Source of the DNA: Phytohabitans aurantiacus | Lineage (GTDB): Bacteria; Actinomycetota; Actinomycetes; Mycobacteriales; Micromonosporaceae | Assembly: GCF_027923225.1 (NCBI RefSeq) | Contig: NZ_BSDI01000013.1 | Span: forward strand, 220,228 to 284,227 | Reading direction: 5' to 3' | DNA: 64,000 nt | Shown: positions 32,346-40,311 of the stretch, piece after piece | Position numbering within the stretch: the stretch's first letter is position 1 | Layout of the letters: each line of letters starts with the position of its first letter | Notes under the pieces: model-generated | The model's database searches: none | Told to the model about the DNA's origin: nothing | The model's input: only the letters and a program-made list of their open reading frames with translations | Translations under genes and position numbers: made by a program

Positions 32346-34855
32346 CGGCCTCCCGCGAGGGCACCGCTGGGGCGGGCCGGACCCTCGTGCTCACCCTGAT
32401 CGTGCTCGCCGCCGCACTCTCCGCAGCCGTGGTCGGTCTTGTCACCCCGGCAGACGCCCCGCCGGCGGGTCCGCTATCGCCGCTCAGCCGGCTCGGCATC
32501 GCCGCAGGCGTGATGGCGGTCGCCCAGCTCGCCCGGCTGCGCCTCCGGGTGGCTTCCGGCCTGGTCAGCGTCACGTGGGGCGAGGCCGCGCTCATCATCG
32601 GCCTGTACCTGGCGCCCGCCGGCTGGCTGCCGGCCGCCACGTTCGTGGGTGCCGGGCTCGCCTGGCTCCTGCTCTCGTTCTTCTCCGACCGCCGCACGCC
32701 CATCGAGATCCTCCACGTGACCGCCTCGCTGACCGTCGCGGTCGCGCTGGCCACCACGGTCACCACCGCGTTCGGCGACCCGTTCAGGCAGCCGCTCAGC
32801 CCCGCGCTCGCCGGTGCCCTGGCGCTCGGCGCGCTCGTGTACCTGCTGGTCACCGGCTGGCTGGCAGCCCTCACGCTGTCGCTGCGGCACGGTCGCCCGA
32901 TCGGGGCGCTGCTGCTTCGCGCGCTGCGCGGCAAGCTGCTGATGTTCGTCGGCAACGTGCTCGTCGGCCTCGTCGTGATCGCGATGCTCGACCGCGATCC
33001 CCGCTGGCTCCTGCTCCTGCCACCCGCTCTGTGGCTCCTCCAGCAGACATACGGCCACCGGCTCCGCGCCGAAGACGAGCGGCGGCTCTGGCAGTCGTTC
33101 GCCGGTGCCACGAAGGAGCTCAACCAGCTCGACGAACGGGCCGTCGCGACGGCGGGCGTGGCCGGCGCGCTCACCCTCTTCGGTGCCGAGCGGGTCGACG
33201 TCGAGGTGCTGCGCCCCGACGGCGGTCGCCGCCGGTACCGGGGTGACGGCGTCTCGGCCCTCGAAGAGACCGACCTGCCGGCCGACGCCGCTCCTGACAC
33301 CGCTGACGACGGCGACGAGGTCGAGGTGCGACCGCTCGCGGTCGGCGGAGTGCCGGTCGGCGACCTGCGAGTCCGCTTCGCCCGGCCGATCGGTCCAGAC
33401 GCGGACGCGCGCGACCAGATGGCGCTGTCCGCGTTCAGCGACGCGCTGGCGTCCGCGCTGCATGACGCCGCGACGCATCGCCAGCTCCAGATCATGACCG
33501 AGCGGGCGCGGTACGAGGCCGTGCACGACCAGCTCACCAAGCTTGCCAACCGTGCGGCCCTGCTCATGAAGGGCGACGTCGCGCTGCGGCGGCTCGACCG
33601 TGACACGCCGGTCGCGCTGCTGCTGCTCGATCTCGACCACTTCAAAGAGGTCAACGACACGCTGGGGCACGCCGCCGGCGACGACCTCCTTCGGGCCAGT
33701 GCGGCGCGGCTTGACGCGCTGACCCACTCCGGCGAGCTGCTGGCGCGCCTCGACGGCGACGAGTTCGCCCTGCTGGTGACCGGGCTCGACGACGGCGAGT
33801 CGCCGATGCCACAGGCGTTGCGCCGGGCCCGCCGGATCGTCGAGGACCTGGCCGCACCCACCGAGATAGCCGGCGTGACGATGTCGGTCGAGGTATCGGT
33901 CGGCGTGGTCGTGGCCGCCGCCGGCACCGCCGACATGGCTGAGCTGGTACGCCGCGCCGAAAACGCCATGTACCAGGCCAAGACCGGCGGCGACAGCGTC
34001 GCTTGGTACGACAGCGCCAAGGACGAGGCGAGCACCGATCGGCTGGCCCTGCTGGCCGAGCTGCGCGAGGCACTCGAGGTCGACGACCAGCTCGTCCTCG
34101 CACTCCAGCCTGCCGTCAACCTCAGCACCGGCGCGCCCACCGGCGTCGAGGCGCTGATCCGCTGGCGCCACCCCCGCCGTGGCCCGCTCAGCCCGGTCGA
34201 CTTCGTCCGGGTGATCGAGGGCAGCGACCTGCTGGGGCCGTTCACCCGGTACGTGGTCGACAAGGCGCTCACCGTCGCGGCCGAGTGGGCCTCGCACGGC
34301 ATGGATGTGCCGATCTCGGTCAACCTCTCCGCCCGCAGCCTCCTCGACCCGCGCCTGCCAGCCGACATCGCCGAGCGGCTGCGCCGGTACCGGGTGCCAG
34401 CCCACCGGCTGGTCCTGGAGATCACCGAAACGGTGGTGCTCAGCGAGCTGGAGATCATCGACGAGGTGCTCGGCGCCCTGCGCGACCTGGGCGTCCAGCT
34501 CTCGGTCGACGACTTCGGCACCGGATTCTCGTCGCTGACGTTCCTGACTCGGATCGCGGTCGACGAACTCAAGGTCGACCGGTCCTTCGTGCGAAAGATG
34601 GCCGACTCGCCCGAGGCCGCCGCGATCGTGCGGACCACCGTGGGGCTCGGGCGCGAGCTCGGCCTGCGGGTGGTCGCCGAGGGCGTAGAGACCGCCGACC
34701 AGCGCGCCGCCCTTGCCGCACTCGGGTGCAGCGCCGCGCAGGGGTACCACTTCTTCAAGCCGATGCCGGCCGAAAAGATCGTGGCGGTACTGCGCTCCCT
34801 GCTCGACTCCGCGCAGGCCCAGGTCTTCCCCCTCCGCGCCGACGGCGCGTCCTAA
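32342..34855 (+). CDS. membrane GGDEF-EAL protein (c-di-GMP synthesis/hydrolysis)
   Basis: An 837-residue protein. The N-terminal ~230 residues form several transmembrane helices, a GAF-like or linker region follows, GGDEF starts near 390 (HDQLTKLANRAALL) with signature LDGDEFALLV near 470, so the first Gly of GGDEF is Asp. The EAL domain starts near 585 (EVDDQLVLALQPAV). All usual phosphodiesterase residues are present: EALIRW (603), NLSARS, ETVVLSE, DDFGTGFSS, LKVDRSF and EGVET. I infer an active phosphodiesterase; cyclase activity is plausible but less sure. The start has no ribosome site of its own and is coupled to a leader ORF. No receiver or PAS domain is recognisable. Confidence 0.92.
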   Translation: MTASREGTAGAGRTLVLTLIVLAAALSAAVVGLVTPADAPPAGPLSPLSRLGIAAGVMAVAQLARLRLRVASGLVSVTWGEAALIIGLYLAPAGWLPAATFVGAGLAWLLLSFFSDRRTPIEILHVTASLTVAVALATTVTTAFGDPFRQPLSPALAGALALGALVYLLVTGWLAALTLSLRHGRPIGALLLRALRGKLLMFVGNVLVGLVVIAMLDRDPRWLLLLPPALWLLQQTYGHRLRAEDERRLWQSFAGATKELNQLDERAVATAGVAGALTLFGAERVDVEVLRPDGGRRRYRGDGVSALEETDLPADAAPDTADDGDEVEVRPLAVGGVPVGDLRVRFARPIGPDADARDQMALSAFSDALASALHDAATHRQLQIMTERARYEAVHDQLTKLANRAALLMKGDVALRRLDRDTPVALLLLDLDHFKEVNDTLGHAAGDDLLRASAARLDALTHSGELLARLDGDEFALLVTGLDDGESPMPQALRRARRIVEDLAAPTEIAGVTMSVEVSVGVVVAAAGTADMAELVRRAENAMYQAKTGGDSVAWYDSAKDEASTDRLALLAELREALEVDDQLVLALQPAVNLSTGAPTGVEALIRWRHPRRGPLSPVDFVRVIEGSDLLGPFTRYVVDKALTVAAEWASHGMDVPISVNLSARSLLDPRLPADIAERLRRYRVPAHRLVLEITETVVLSELEIIDEVLGALRDLGVQLSVDDFGTGFSSLTFLTRIAVDELKVDRSFVRKMADSPEAAAIVRTTVGLGRELGLRVVAEGVETADQRAALAALGCSAAQGYHFFKPMPAEKIVAVLRSLLDSAQAQVFPLRADGAS

Positions 34856-34864
34856 CCTCGTCCG

Positions 34865-34945
34865 GCTTCGGCCTTTCGGGCCTTTCGGGCCTTGCCCAGC
34901 CTTTGCCTGGCCTTTTCGGCATCGCCCGGCCTTTGCCTGGCCTCT
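34865..34945. repeat. short C/T-rich imperfect tandem repeat after the GGDEF-EAL gene
   Basis: Runs of CCTTTCGGG and GCCTTTGCCTGGCC type words repeat from the stop codon of the c-di-GMP gene to repeat copy I. The segment GCCTTTGCCTGGCCT occurs twice about 34 bp apart. I see no gene. Confidence 0.5.
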
Positions 34946-34952
34946 TCTCGTC

Positions 34953-35028
34953 GATCAAGGGCGAATGCACGTGGTTGGATCTCTTTATCGCGTGCATTCG
35001 CCCTTGATCCATGCAGATGTCCTTGATC
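34953..35028 (+). repeat. GATCAAGG repeat, copy I (full, interrupted at its outer end)
   Basis: Canonical copy: core 34953-35009, arms GATCAAGGGCGAATGCACG and exact complement (19 + 19 loop + 19). The loop begins TGGTTGGATCTCTTT. The outer CCTTGAT(C) at 35021-35028 is where the 221-bp MITE-like element has inserted. It lies 97 bp after the GGDEF-EAL stop, in the same orientation. Confidence 0.92.
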
Positions 35029-35248
35029 AACGCCGTTGAGTTAAGCGTTGCGGTGCTGTGTCAGGGCTCCGACGCGCACGACCAGACCCTCGCGGCCCGC
35101 GCCACGACCGGCCGGATTGCCCGATTCCACCTATGCCCGCCGAGATCTTGAACAGTTATTGCTCGCCAGAGAGAGCAATAACGGTTCAAGATCTCGGCGA
35201 ATGAACCACCCTTGACGGCGGTCCGGCTCGCTTAACTCAACGGCGTTG
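35028..35248. mobile_element. MITE-like element, 221 bp, 20-bp terminal inverted repeats
   Basis: The ends CAACGCCGTTGAGTTAAGCG (35028-35047) and CGCTTAACTCAACGGCGTTG (35229-35248) are exact inverted copies. Immediately outside, TGTCCTTGA occurs at both sides (35018-35026 and 35249-35257), a 9-bp direct repeat expected from transposition; if the next base is included it is 10 bp with one mismatch. The inside is non-coding and contains a 27-bp palindrome. No transposase is encoded, so it would need one in trans. It has inserted into the outer arm of repeat copy I. The family is unknown. Confidence 0.75.
35138..35199. repeat. 27-bp palindrome inside the MITE-like element
   Basis: Arms 35138-35164 and 35173-35199 pair with a single mismatch around an 8-nt loop (left arm begins CGCCGAGATCTTGAAC). 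It is not part of the terminal repeats. Confidence 0.85.
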
Positions 35249-35257
35249 TGTCCTTGA

Positions 35258-35687
35258 ACGGCGGGTCGTCCGCCTGCCGTAGGCGGACGGTCGCCGGCTG
35301 CCCGCCACGGACCGCTAGTGGCCTCCGGCCGCCAGTTCCGGCCGCCGGGCGCTCGCGCTGCGTGCCTGGCGTGCATCGCGCCGGTGCGCGGTGCGCCGGC
35401 GGTGTGCTTCGCCCTCCGCTGGCTTGTGGGAGCTGGACCTCCGGTCCAGCTCCGTCTCGAGCAAGGAGGCAATGCCGCCGAGTTCGGCGAGCCCGACCGC
35501 CGTACAAGCCGGGCCATTTGTGTATCCGCTGGAGATACCGGGCATTCCGTCTGGTGGTGGCGCTGGCGGGCGGGTTCGGATCGTGCGTTGCCGCAGCCTT
35601 GACTGCGCGCCGGAGCGCGTGGCGCAAGGGCGCTGATCAACGAGACGGGGCCGTTGTTTCAAGCGCGCGGGCCCGAGGGCAGCGCGC
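35258..35687. other. non-coding stretch within repeat island
   Basis: Several frames are open here on both strands only because of high G/C content. None has a ribosome site with family-like sequence, and the predicted peptides are Arg/Pro/Ser-rich. A decayed gene cannot be excluded, but I recognise nothing. Confidence 0.4.
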
Positions 35688-35739
35688 CGCGCTGTGAACG
35701 TTTATGGCTGCTCCAGCAGCCATAAACGTTCACAGCGCG
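35688..35739. repeat. 25-bp perfect palindrome with 2-nt loop
   Basis: Arms 35688-35712 and 35715-35739 are exactly complementary (left arm CGCGCTGTGAACGTTTATGG...), with only CC between them. The middle is A/T-richer than its surroundings. It lies between two genes of the same direction, with neither close by, so a terminator role is not obvious. It may be a cruciform or the remnant of a small inverted element. Confidence 0.85.
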
Positions 35740-35849
35740 AGAGACCCGGCGGACGGATCGGGACGATCCGGTCGGGTGGCGGCGCCTAGCGGCGCCGGGC
35801 CGCGGTGGTCCGGCTTGACGCGGCGCCAGAGCCCTTACTCAGCGGCGCC

Positions 35850-35925
35850 GATCAAGGAGATCTGCATGGATTAAGGGCGAATGCACGCGGAAAAGAGATC
35901 CAACCGCGTGCATTCGCCCTTGATC
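35850..35925 (-). repeat. GATCAAGG repeat, copy J (full)
   Basis: Outer GATCAAGG 35850-35857, core 35869-35925 in minus orientation. The left arm has GATTAAGGG instead of GATCAAGGG (G-T wobble). It has no minus-strand gene to follow, so it is an orientation exception. It lies 150 bp before the YyaL-type gene. Confidence 0.88.
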
Positions 35926-35950
35926 CATGGAAAGAGCCGCGCCAGCGCGC

Positions 35951-36064
35951 CGTGGGCGGTGCGCCGTGGGCGGTGCGGCGTGGGCGGTGCGGCGTGAGCG
36001 GTGCGGCGTGGGCGGTGCGGCGTGGGCGGTGCGGCGTGGGCGGTGCGGCGTGGGCGGTGGGCGG
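35951..36064. repeat. 14-bp tandem repeat upstream of the YyaL-type gene
   Basis: About eight near-perfect units of CGTGGGCGGTGCGG, the period confirmed by starts at 35951 and 35965, ending just before the -10 element and start codon of the next gene. Because it fills the space where a -35 and operators would lie, unit number could alter expression. Confidence 0.88.
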
Positions 36065-36078
36065 GATAGCTTCGCGGT

Positions 36079-38196
36079 ATGGGCAACAGACTGGCTGACG
36101 CGACCTCCCCCTACCTGCTGCAGCACGCTGACAATCCGGTCGACTGGTGGCAGTGGAGTGCCGAGGCGTTCGCGGAGGCCAAACGGCGGGACGTGCCAGT
36201 ACTGATTTCGGTGGGATACGCGGCCTGTCACTGGTGCCATGTGATGGCGCACGAGTCGTTCGAGGACGACGCCGTCGGGCGGCTCATGAACGAGAACTTC
36301 GTGTCGATCAAGGTGGACCGCGAAGAGCGCCCCGACGTCGACGCCGTCTACATGACCGCCACCCAAGCGATGACCGGTCAAGGTGGCTGGCCGATGACGG
36401 TGTTCGCCACGCCGGACGGTCAGCCCTTCTTCTGCGGTACCTATTTTCCCAAAGCCAATTTTGTCCGTCTCCTGGAGAGCGTCACGACCGCGTGGCGCGA
36501 CCAGCGAGACGATGTCGTGAAGCAGGGCGCGGCCGTGGTGGAGGCGGTCGGTGGAGCGCAGGCGGTGGGAGGGCCGACGGCGCCGTTGACGGCCGAGATA
36601 CTCGACGGCGCGGCTGAACAGCTCGCGAAGGAGCACGACGAGTCGCACGGTGGTTTCGGTGGGGCGCCGAAGTTTCCGCCGCACATGAACCTGCTTTTCC
36701 TGCTCCGGCACCATCAGCGTACGAAGTCTCCGGAGAGCTTGGAGATCGTGCGGCACACCGCCGAGGCGATGGCCCGGGGCGGCATCTACGACCAGCTCGC
36801 GGGCGGTTTCGCGCGGTACTCGGTCGACGCCACCTGGACAGTGCCGCACTTCGAGAAGATGCTGTACGACAACGCGCTGCTGCTGCGGGTGTACACGCAG
36901 CTGTGGCGGTTGACCGGTGATGTGCTGGCCGCACGGGTGGCCGCCGAGACGGCTGCGTTCCTGCTCGACGGCCTCGGTACGCCCGAAGGGGGTCTCGCGT
37001 CGGCGCTGGACGCGGACACGAACGGCGTCGAGGGTGCCACGTACGCGTGGACGCCGGACCAGCTACGTGAGGCGCTGGGCGACGAAGACGGCGCGTGGGC
37101 GGCGGACCTGTTCGCGGTGACTGCCACGGGAACCTTCGAGCACGGCACGAGCGTGCTGCGGCTAGCGAGGGACATCGACGACGCAGCTGCGAGCGGAGGC
37201 GGCGTGACCGCGAGCGGAGGCGGCGTGACCGCGAGCAGAGGCGACGTGACCGCGGGCGAAGGCGACGCGGCTGCCGGGAACGGACAAGCAGCGGCGACGG
37301 AAGGCGGCGCAGCCCAGACGATTGTGGAGCGTTGGGAGCGGGTGCGGGCACGGCTGCGTGCGGCTCGCGACGAGCGGCCGCAGCCGAGCCGCGACGACAA
37401 GGTGGTCGCCGCGTGGAATGGGCTGGCGGTGACCGCGCTCGCCGAGCACGCGATGATCACCGGTGACGCGGTGACGGCCTCCGCCGCGACCAGGATCGCC
37501 GGGGTACTTGCCGACCGGCACCTGGTAGACGGGCGACTGCGGCGGGTGTCGCGGGACGGTGTCGTGGGCGAGCCAGCCGGCGTACTGGAGGACTACGGCG
37601 CGGTGGCCGAGGGCTTCTGCGCGGTGCACCAGTTGACCGGTGACGGGCGCTGGCTGGACCTGGCGGGGGAGCTGCTCGATACCGCGCTGGCCCGGTTCGG
37701 GGCGGGCAATGGCGGGTTCTACGACACGGCCGACGACGCCGAGCAGCTGGTCACCCGCCCGGCGGACCCGACCGACAACGCGACTCCCTCGGGGCTGTCC
37801 GCGATGGCGGCGGCGCTGACGGCGTACTCGGCGTTGCGGGGAGAGTCGCGCTACCGGGAGGCGGCCGAGTCCGCGCTGGCGACCATCGCGCCGATCGCCG
37901 CCCGGCACGCGCGGTTCACCGGGTACGCGGCGGCGGTCGGCGAGGCGCTGCTGTCCGGCCCGTACGAGATCGCGGTCGTGACCGGTGAGCCGGTGGCCGA
38001 CGAGTTGGCGCGGGCCGCGTACCAGTACGCCCCGCCCGGCGCGGTCGTGGTGGTGGGGGCGTCCGACCAGGCCGGTGTGCCCCTGCTCGCCGACCGCCCG
38101 ATGCTCGGTGGCCGCCCGACGGCGTACGTCTGCCGGGGGTTCGTCTGCGACCGCCCAGTCACCACGACCGGGGAACTTGTGGCGCAGCTCCGGTAA
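36079..38196 (+). CDS. DUF255 / YyaL-type protein, thioredoxin-fold plus (alpha/alpha)6 barrel
   Basis: A 705-residue protein of the spermatogenesis-associated-20/YyaL family. The N-terminal thioredoxin-like domain begins NRLADATSPYLLQHADNPVDWWQW and carries CHWCHVMAHESF near residues 49-60; the C-terminal part resembles a glycosidase-like barrel (VPHFEKMLYDNALLL, AWNGLAVTALAEHA). Biochemical role unknown. An insert near 371-413 is a repeat of ASGGGVT-type units, encoded by 24-bp tandem DNA repeats and absent from typical homologues. TAGCTT lies 6 nt before the ATG, suggesting a leaderless mRNA. Confidence 0.88.
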   Translation: MGNRLADATSPYLLQHADNPVDWWQWSAEAFAEAKRRDVPVLISVGYAACHWCHVMAHESFEDDAVGRLMNENFVSIKVDREERPDVDAVYMTATQAMTGQGGWPMTVFATPDGQPFFCGTYFPKANFVRLLESVTTAWRDQRDDVVKQGAAVVEAVGGAQAVGGPTAPLTAEILDGAAEQLAKEHDESHGGFGGAPKFPPHMNLLFLLRHHQRTKSPESLEIVRHTAEAMARGGIYDQLAGGFARYSVDATWTVPHFEKMLYDNALLLRVYTQLWRLTGDVLAARVAAETAAFLLDGLGTPEGGLASALDADTNGVEGATYAWTPDQLREALGDEDGAWAADLFAVTATGTFEHGTSVLRLARDIDDAAASGGGVTASGGGVTASRGDVTAGEGDAAAGNGQAAATEGGAAQTIVERWERVRARLRAARDERPQPSRDDKVVAAWNGLAVTALAEHAMITGDAVTASAATRIAGVLADRHLVDGRLRRVSRDGVVGEPAGVLEDYGAVAEGFCAVHQLTGDGRWLDLAGELLDTALARFGAGNGGFYDTADDAEQLVTRPADPTDNATPSGLSAMAAALTAYSALRGESRYREAAESALATIAPIAARHARFTGYAAAVGEALLSGPYEIAVVTGEPVADELARAAYQYAPPGAVVVVGASDQAGVPLLADRPMLGGRPTAYVCRGFVCDRPVTTTGELVAQLR

Positions 38197-38226
38197 ATAA
38201 GGGACATATCGGCCTAACATCGGCTA

Positions 38227-40290
38227 ATGGCCGGAATCGCTGGCACCTTCTACGCGCCCACAAGCGGGCCCGCCCGCACCAGAGCGAGCACCCAAACGAG
38301 TACACGAGCGAGCACACCTGAAGGCCCGCTCAAAGCACTGTCCACCGCGCTCGCCCGCCGCGGGCCCGACGTGGCGACCTGGCACGCGGGTGGCGCCGCG
38401 CTGCTGGTGCGCGCCGCCATGCCGGCGGTACACGAGCAGGACGGCATCGCCGTGGTGGTCGACGGGATCGCCGAGGTCAGCGCGCTGGCCAGCGGGTACT
38501 CCACCCGGGGCCCCGCCGCGCTGGTGGGCGGCGCCGAGCCGTACGCGCTGATCCTCGCCGACCCGGCCCGCGGCGGGCTGGTACTCGCGCGCAACGGCGA
38601 CGGCCCGCCGCTCTACTACGCGGAGACGGCGAACGGGGTGTTCGCCGCCTCGGAGCCGGCCGCGCTGCTGGCCGCCGGGGTCGCCGCCGAGCCGGACGAG
38701 GGCGTGGTGTCGCGGTTCATCGCCACGGGCGCCTGCGATGACACCGCGGCCACGTTCTACGCGGGCATCCGCCGGGTGCTCCCCGGGGAGATCGTCGAGA
38801 TCACCGGCGGTGTGCGTACCCGAAAGACCGCGACGGCGCGCGACGGAGGCGGACGGTTCGCGCGGCCGGTGCTGGACGCGGCGCTCGGTCGTGGCCGGAT
38901 CGGCGTGCGGTTCGGGCACGGCCTCGCGGGCGCGGCCACCGTCGGCGCGGCGCTGGCCGGCGCCGGCGGACCCCGGCAGCTGATGATCTACTCAGCAACG
39001 TTCCCCGGACTCACGACGGCGGCCGCCGACTACGCCGCGGCGGTACTCGGACCGGTCGCGGCCAGCGGCGCGCGGCACCGCGCCCAGCCGTTCTTCGCCG
39101 ACGAACTCGACCTCGACGCCCTCCTCGCCGACCTCGGCGAACCGGTCCCCGACCTCGACAGCTACCTCATCTGGGCGACCGCTCGGTCGACCGCGGGGGA
39201 GGTCGACACGCTGATCGACACGGCCGGCGGCGGCGCGCACCTGGCTCGGATCGCCGACCGGCTGGAGAGCCGCTACGGCGTCACCGTGCGGTTCCCGCTG
39301 CGCGCGCTCGCGTCGACCGGTCCGGTCCTGCGGGCCGAGCTCGCGGCGATCGTCGAGGGCACGCTCCCGACCGCCGCGGCGCGGTTCGCCACCGGCAACG
39401 CCGCGCACAGCCTCCAGCCGCCGATGCGCGACCTGCTCCTGCGGATGCGCGCGGAACTGGCCGCCGTGCTGCTCCACACGCGCCTGCCGGGCTCGCATCG
39501 TGCGTCCAGGACCGCGCTGGCCGCGCTCTTCGCGGACGGCCAGGTCGACACCGGCGCGCTCTTCCGCCGGTACATGGTGGAGCGCTGGCTGCGGTCGGTC
39601 GCGCCCGCCGAACCGCCTCGCCCCGCGCCCAAGCCCGAGAAGCGGGCCGGCGGCGCCACCTGGACCCGTTCGGCGATCGCCACGGAAGCGTTCGCGAGCG
39701 GCGACAAGCTGCCCGAAAAGGTCGCCTGGTACGTCGGCGAGCGGCTGGCCGAGGCGGGCCGCAAGGCGTACCGCGAGAAGTGGTGTGTGCTGGTCGCGGC
39801 CCGGCCGGTCGCGGTCGTGCAGGGCCGCGCCCGCCCGGTCTGGGACATCCGGCCCGGCGCCCTCGCGCGGACGCTGCACCGGTTCGCCCGGCCGTCGGCC
39901 GGGCTCGACAGCCCATGGACGGCGCAGGTGGCGGTCGAGCAGGTCGGCCCGCTGCGGGCTGCGTTCGGTCCAGCCGCTTCGCATGGTGTACGCGGACCCG
40001 CCGTCGACGCCGTGGCGGTGGTGCTGCCTCCCGAGTCCCCCGATCGGGTGGCCGCCGACATCATGGCGGCGCTGCGCACCACGCTGCCCGAGGAGGCGTA
40101 CGCCACGCTCGCCGGTTGCGCGATCGCGGGCTCCGCCGGCGTACTGGCCGTCGCCGGAGACCTGTCTCGCGAGGCCGCCGAGGCCCTGTGCGCCGACGAT
40201 CCGTTCCCCGTGGGCGGGCCGATCGTGGTGGCGTTCAGCACCCCACCAGCGCGTAAGGGAGGCCGTCCTCGTACGAGGGGCAAGAAGTGA
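38227..40290 (+). CDS. degenerate asparagine-synthetase-like / CofE-like fusion protein
   Basis: A 687-residue protein with two recognisable halves. Residues 1-~460 have the layout of class II glutamine-amidotransferase asparagine synthetases (AGIAGTFY, ARRGPDVATW, FYAGIRRVLPGEIVEI), but the catalytic Cys2 is Ala and the SGGxDSS pyrophosphatase loop is replaced by RFGHGLAGAATVG, so neither activity is expected. After a Pro-rich linker (~460-480), residues ~490-670 resemble the F420-0:gamma-glutamyl ligase (CofE/FbiB) fold: KLPEKVAWYVGERL, AVVQGRARPVWDIRPGALAR, PWTAQVAVEQVG. The domain call is inference by pattern. TAACAT lies 6 nt before the ATG, suggesting a leaderless mRNA. purK follows at 21 bp. 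Confidence 0.65.
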   Translation: MAGIAGTFYAPTSGPARTRASTQTSTRASTPEGPLKALSTALARRGPDVATWHAGGAALLVRAAMPAVHEQDGIAVVVDGIAEVSALASGYSTRGPAALVGGAEPYALILADPARGGLVLARNGDGPPLYYAETANGVFAASEPAALLAAGVAAEPDEGVVSRFIATGACDDTAATFYAGIRRVLPGEIVEITGGVRTRKTATARDGGGRFARPVLDAALGRGRIGVRFGHGLAGAATVGAALAGAGGPRQLMIYSATFPGLTTAAADYAAAVLGPVAASGARHRAQPFFADELDLDALLADLGEPVPDLDSYLIWATARSTAGEVDTLIDTAGGGAHLARIADRLESRYGVTVRFPLRALASTGPVLRAELAAIVEGTLPTAAARFATGNAAHSLQPPMRDLLLRMRAELAAVLLHTRLPGSHRASRTALAALFADGQVDTGALFRRYMVERWLRSVAPAEPPRPAPKPEKRAGGATWTRSAIATEAFASGDKLPEKVAWYVGERLAEAGRKAYREKWCVLVAARPVAVVQGRARPVWDIRPGALARTLHRFARPSAGLDSPWTAQVAVEQVGPLRAAFGPAASHGVRGPAVDAVAVVLPPESPDRVAADIMAALRTTLPEEAYATLAGCAIAGSAGVLAVAGDLSREAAEALCADDPFPVGGPIVVAFSTPPARKGGRPRTRGKK

Positions 40291-40311
40291 GCGACTAGGC
40301 TGGCGGCCGAA

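Noticed and set aside
32474..34758. Very long minus-strand frames opposite the GGDEF-EAL gene
   Set aside because: Antisense shadows caused by high G/C; the peptides are low complexity.
35131..35697. Possible small genes between the MITE and the palindrome
   Set aside because: No frame has a ribosome site, plausible composition or family-like motif; high G/C keeps frames open on both strands.
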